Source: an uncultured Caldilineaceae bacterium (lineage in GTDB: Bacteria; Chloroflexota; Anaerolineae; Caldilineales; Caldilineaceae). From it: DNA of 64,000 nt. This document shows positions 62,589 through 64,000 of this stretch, piece after piece. The notes under the pieces are model-generated. The model was not told the DNA's origin, did no database searches, and was given only the letters and a program-made list of their open reading frames with translations. The translations under genes and the position numbers were made by a program. The stretch spans positions 3,224,001 to 3,288,000 of the forward strand of contig OX638330.1 in the NCBI GenBank assembly GCA_951812725.1, written 5' to 3'. Positions within the stretch are counted from its first letter, which is position 1; every line of letters starts with the position of its first letter.

Positions 62589-64000
62589 CTACGGGCTGTC
62601 ATTGTCAGTCTGGGCAGCGGCTTTGTCCTTTAGCAGGCCCCATACGCTGAGGGCCAGCCCCAGGATTACAAACGCAAGAGCAACGTAGGAGACGTCGCGG
62701 AGTCCGGCGATCTGGGCTGCAGCGGCGGCTTCGGTCACGCCGCCGCTGAACTCGGGCCCGGCATAGTGCGAGACGCGGCCGGCCCACAGGGCACCCAGGG
62801 CGGCCACGCCGGAAGTGCGGCCGAGCGTGCGCCCGATTGTGTTCAAGCCGCTGGCGACGCCTAGCCGCGCGCGCGGGACGGAACCCATCACGGCGCTGTT
62901 GTTAGGCGATTGGAAGAGCCCCATGCCGAGGCCCAGCGGCGTAACCCGCAAGATGAAGCCGAGAATGGATGTTTCGGCAGTCAGCGTGCTGACGGTGTAA
63001 CAACCTATCCCTAACATGACGAGCCCTGCGCCGGCGATAATGTGGTAAGAGAACCGATCTGACAGAGTTCCGGCAATCGGAGAGGCCATCCCAAAGAAGA
63101 AGTAGGTGACCGCAAGCAGGAGACCGACGATGGAAGGTTCCAGCGCCAGCAGATTTGTCAGATAGAAGGGGAAAATCAGTGTGACGCCACCGAGCACGAT
63201 GAAACTGATCAGGCGCGTCGACAGGCTCAGGCTGAATTCGGGGTTGCGAAAGATGGTGAGATCGAGCAGCGGCTCCTGCACGCGCCTCTCCGTGTGGATG
63301 AAGAACGCAAGCGTAAACAGGGCGATGGCGAGCAGGCCGATCATTGGGGGCGAGCCGTAGCCGCGACTCTCGCCGACGGTCAGGAAGAGCATGAGAGCGA
63401 GGAGGCCGAGGGAGAAGGTGACGGCGCCGGTCCAGTCGAACCGCTCTTTGCCGCGAGGACGGTCTTTGGGCAGGTAGAGCCATGCCAGGACCAAGCTAAT
63501 ACAACTGAGGGGGAAGCCCACAAAGAAGGTCCAGCGCCAGGAGAGAAGGTCAAGCAGGACGCCGCCGAGGAGGGGGCCGGCGACTCCGCCGGCAGAGACT
63601 GAGGCGCTGAACAGGCCCAGGGCCTTGCCGCGCTCTGATGGGGGGAATGTTTCGGTGACGATTCCCATGCTCAAGGCGATGGCAAAGGCGCCGCCGACAG
63701 CCTGCACGACACGAAAGGCCAGCAGGAGCTCTATGTTGGGTGCCAGGCCGGCGAGAATCGAGCCGAGGGCAAAGGCGATCGTACCCCAGAGGAAGATGGG
63801 CTTATGGCCCAGCATATCGCCAAGGCGGCCTACGGCCGGCGAGATTGCGGTCTGTGTCAGGGTAAAGGAAAGAAGGACCCATTGGACGAGGGCAAAGTCT
63901 ACGTTGAATTCGACGACCAGGGTCGGCAGGATGACGTTGGCGATGCCGATATTGAATGAGGCCAGAAAAACGCCGGAACCGAGCGCGGCGAAGATGAGCC
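62589..64000 (-). CDS. MFS drug transporter, DHA2 (14-helix) type, N terminus cut by window edge
   Basis: The frame is open to the window edge, about 469 codons visible. Motif A between helices 2 and 3 is present (GRLGDMLGHKPIFLWG), preceded by FNIGIANVILPTLVVEF typical of helix 1 of EmrB/QacA proteins. GPLLGGVLLDLLSWRWTFFV is the DHA2 motif C-to-helix-6 region. About 12 more hydrophobic segments follow. The C terminus ends WGLLKDKAAAQTDNDSP. It is a proton-driven exporter of drugs or metabolites. An ATG at 63815 lies inside motif A and is not the start. Confidence 0.93.
   Translation of the reverse strand, partial: LIFAALGSGVFLASFNIGIANVILPTLVVEFNVDFALVQWVLLSFTLTQTAISPAVGRLGDMLGHKPIFLWGTIAFALGSILAGLAPNIELLLAFRVVQAVGGAFAIALSMGIVTETFPPSERGKALGLFSASVSAGGVAGPLLGGVLLDLLSWRWTFFVGFPLSCISLVLAWLYLPKDRPRGKERFDWTGAVTFSLGLLALMLFLTVGESRGYGSPPMIGLLAIALFTLAFFIHTERRVQEPLLDLTIFRNPEFSLSLSTRLISFIVLGGVTLIFPFYLTNLLALEPSIVGLLLAVTYFFFGMASPIAGTLSDRFSYHIIAGAGLVMLGIGCYTVSTLTAETSILGFILRVTPLGLGMGLFQSPNNSAVMGSVPRARLGVASGLNTIGRTLGRTSGVAALGALWAGRVSHYAGPEFSGGVTEAAAAAQIAGLRDVSYVALAFVILGLALSVWGLLKDKAAAQTDNDSP

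Overview
The window looks like accessory chromosome from a moderately GC-rich, free-living heterotroph. My best guess is a Chloroflexota of the Caldilinea type. This is inferred from repeated ABC importer operons with low-complexity lipoprotein N termini, many Gfo/Idh, amidohydrolase, sialidase-like and DegT-type enzymes, a GAAC-N4-GTTC LexA box, and families of dispersed non-coding repeats. No rRNA, tRNA or CRISPR was seen, so the taxonomy is not proven.

Layout. (1) 1-7877 (+): the end of one solute-binding protein (SBP), a second SBP, two DppB/DppC-type permeases, two Gfo/Idh/MocA oxidoreductases and a hypothetical protein. (2) 7978-10492: a FitAB-like toxin-antitoxin operon with its operator in the promoter spacer, a decayed copy of the hypothetical gene, and an internally degenerate ISAs1-type element with a perfect 10-bp target duplication. 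(3) 10928-24815 (+): SBP and two permeases, two beta-propeller glycosidase-like paralogs, a HemL-like aminotransferase, and a block of amidohydrolases around a DegT aminotransferase. (4) 25258-33399 (+): an M14-like peptidase, SBP and two permeases, a second M14-like peptidase and a UxuA-like dehydratase. (5) 47345-33693 (-): a consensus promoter, SBP, two permeases, then sialidase-like and DegT genes, a SUMF-domain protein, a large NodB-like protein and three more sialidase-like genes. (6) 47834-57566: a zinc-finger-like hypothetical gene, an FG-GAP protein, and imuB and dnaE2 (SOS mutagenesis), set among three arrays of a short GC-rich repeat. (7) 57683-64000: a four-helix-bundle protein, an intact IS982-type element, a damaged toxin-antitoxin pair, a half-transporter ABC exporter and an MFS transporter cut by the window edge.

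How the genes work together. Four catabolic modules share one plan: SBP, two permeases, then cytoplasmic enzymes without signal peptides. This suggests uptake of small oligomers, glycosides or peptides followed by intracellular breakdown. No importer ATPase and no transcription factor other than the FitA-like antitoxin is visible, so ATPases are probably shared from elsewhere. Every SBP gene is followed by strong hairpins before the next gene, probably to keep SBP mRNA in excess.

The most unusual items are an amidohydrolase set in which a degenerate domain is paired with an intact one, once fused and once as overlapping genes; a non-autonomous ISAs1-like element carrying 10-bp phased repeats; and a dispersed repeat whose hairpin keeps pairing while its sequence changes.
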